From assembly GCA_003577005.1 (NCBI GenBank), contig QEUW01000407.1, positions 1-6,744 of the forward strand: DNA of 6,744 bases. Reading direction: 5' to 3'. This document shows, piece after piece, positions 6,722 through 6,744 of this stretch. Both the position numbers and the translations under genes were made by a program. The first letter of the stretch is position 1; each line of letters starts with the position of its first letter. The notes beneath the pieces are model-generated. The model made no database searches. It had not been told where the DNA came from and worked only from the letters and a program-made list of their open reading frames with translations. The stretch is from Chloroflexota bacterium (GTDB lineage Bacteria; Chloroflexota; Anaerolineae; Caldilineales; Caldilineaceae).

Positions 6722-6744
6722 ACTGCGTTCTGTTTGAAAGCGAT

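Noticed and set aside
1..6744. CRISPR array, tRNA, rRNA, insertion sequence or integrase
   Set aside because: I saw no regularly spaced repeats, tRNA-like cloverleaf, transposase motifs or long terminal inverted repeats on either strand by reading. Short or degenerate elements could be missed.

Overview
The window reads as part of a bacterial defence island followed by an unrelated secreted-protein gene, with all supported genes on the + strand. The likely host is a Chloroflexota bacterium (Anaerolineae or Caldilineae-like). This rests mainly on the last gene, a secreted protein that ends in a short hydrophobic tail with YLPAV just before its stop, a tail style I associate with exported proteins of that phylum. 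Assignment to phylum is an inference (about 50%).

Layout. (1) 1-771 is the C-terminal 256 codons of a type I restriction enzyme R subunit (hsdR), cut by the window edge. It is GC-rich, with strongly C-ending codons. (2) 772-970 is a 199-bp gap that ends in a very strong ribosome binding site. (3) 971-2965 and 2978-4852 are a tight two-gene operon: an OLD-family ATPase/TOPRIM nuclease (664 aa) and a UvrD/Rep-like superfamily 1 helicase (624 aa). This pairing, order and motif content is the Gabija anti-phage system (gajA-gajB). All core catalytic motifs are present in both proteins, so the system looks functional. (4) 4853-5077 is a 225-bp gap with a small hairpin just after gajB, short palindromes, and a short open stretch that may be a gene remnant. 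(5) 5078-6721 encodes a secreted zinc metalloprotease with a DUF11-like C-terminal domain. It is broken by one in-frame TAG (5783-5785), placed between the zinc-binding motif and the presumed Met-turn, where related proteins usually have Trp.

How the genes work together. HsdR would translocate and cut unmodified foreign DNA as part of a type I restriction-modification complex. GajA and GajB form a separate nuclease/helicase complex that attacks phage DNA. The two systems appear to be neighbours, not one operon, because a 199-bp gap and a drop in GC separate them. The metalloprotease is exported and has no visible link to defence; it probably marks the edge of the island.

The known system here is Gabija. 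I do not see a wholly new system. The least ordinary points are the oversized Gabija proteins relative to the prototype, the gajA/gajB same-frame junction with only one TAG between them, and the single-codon interruption of the protease.
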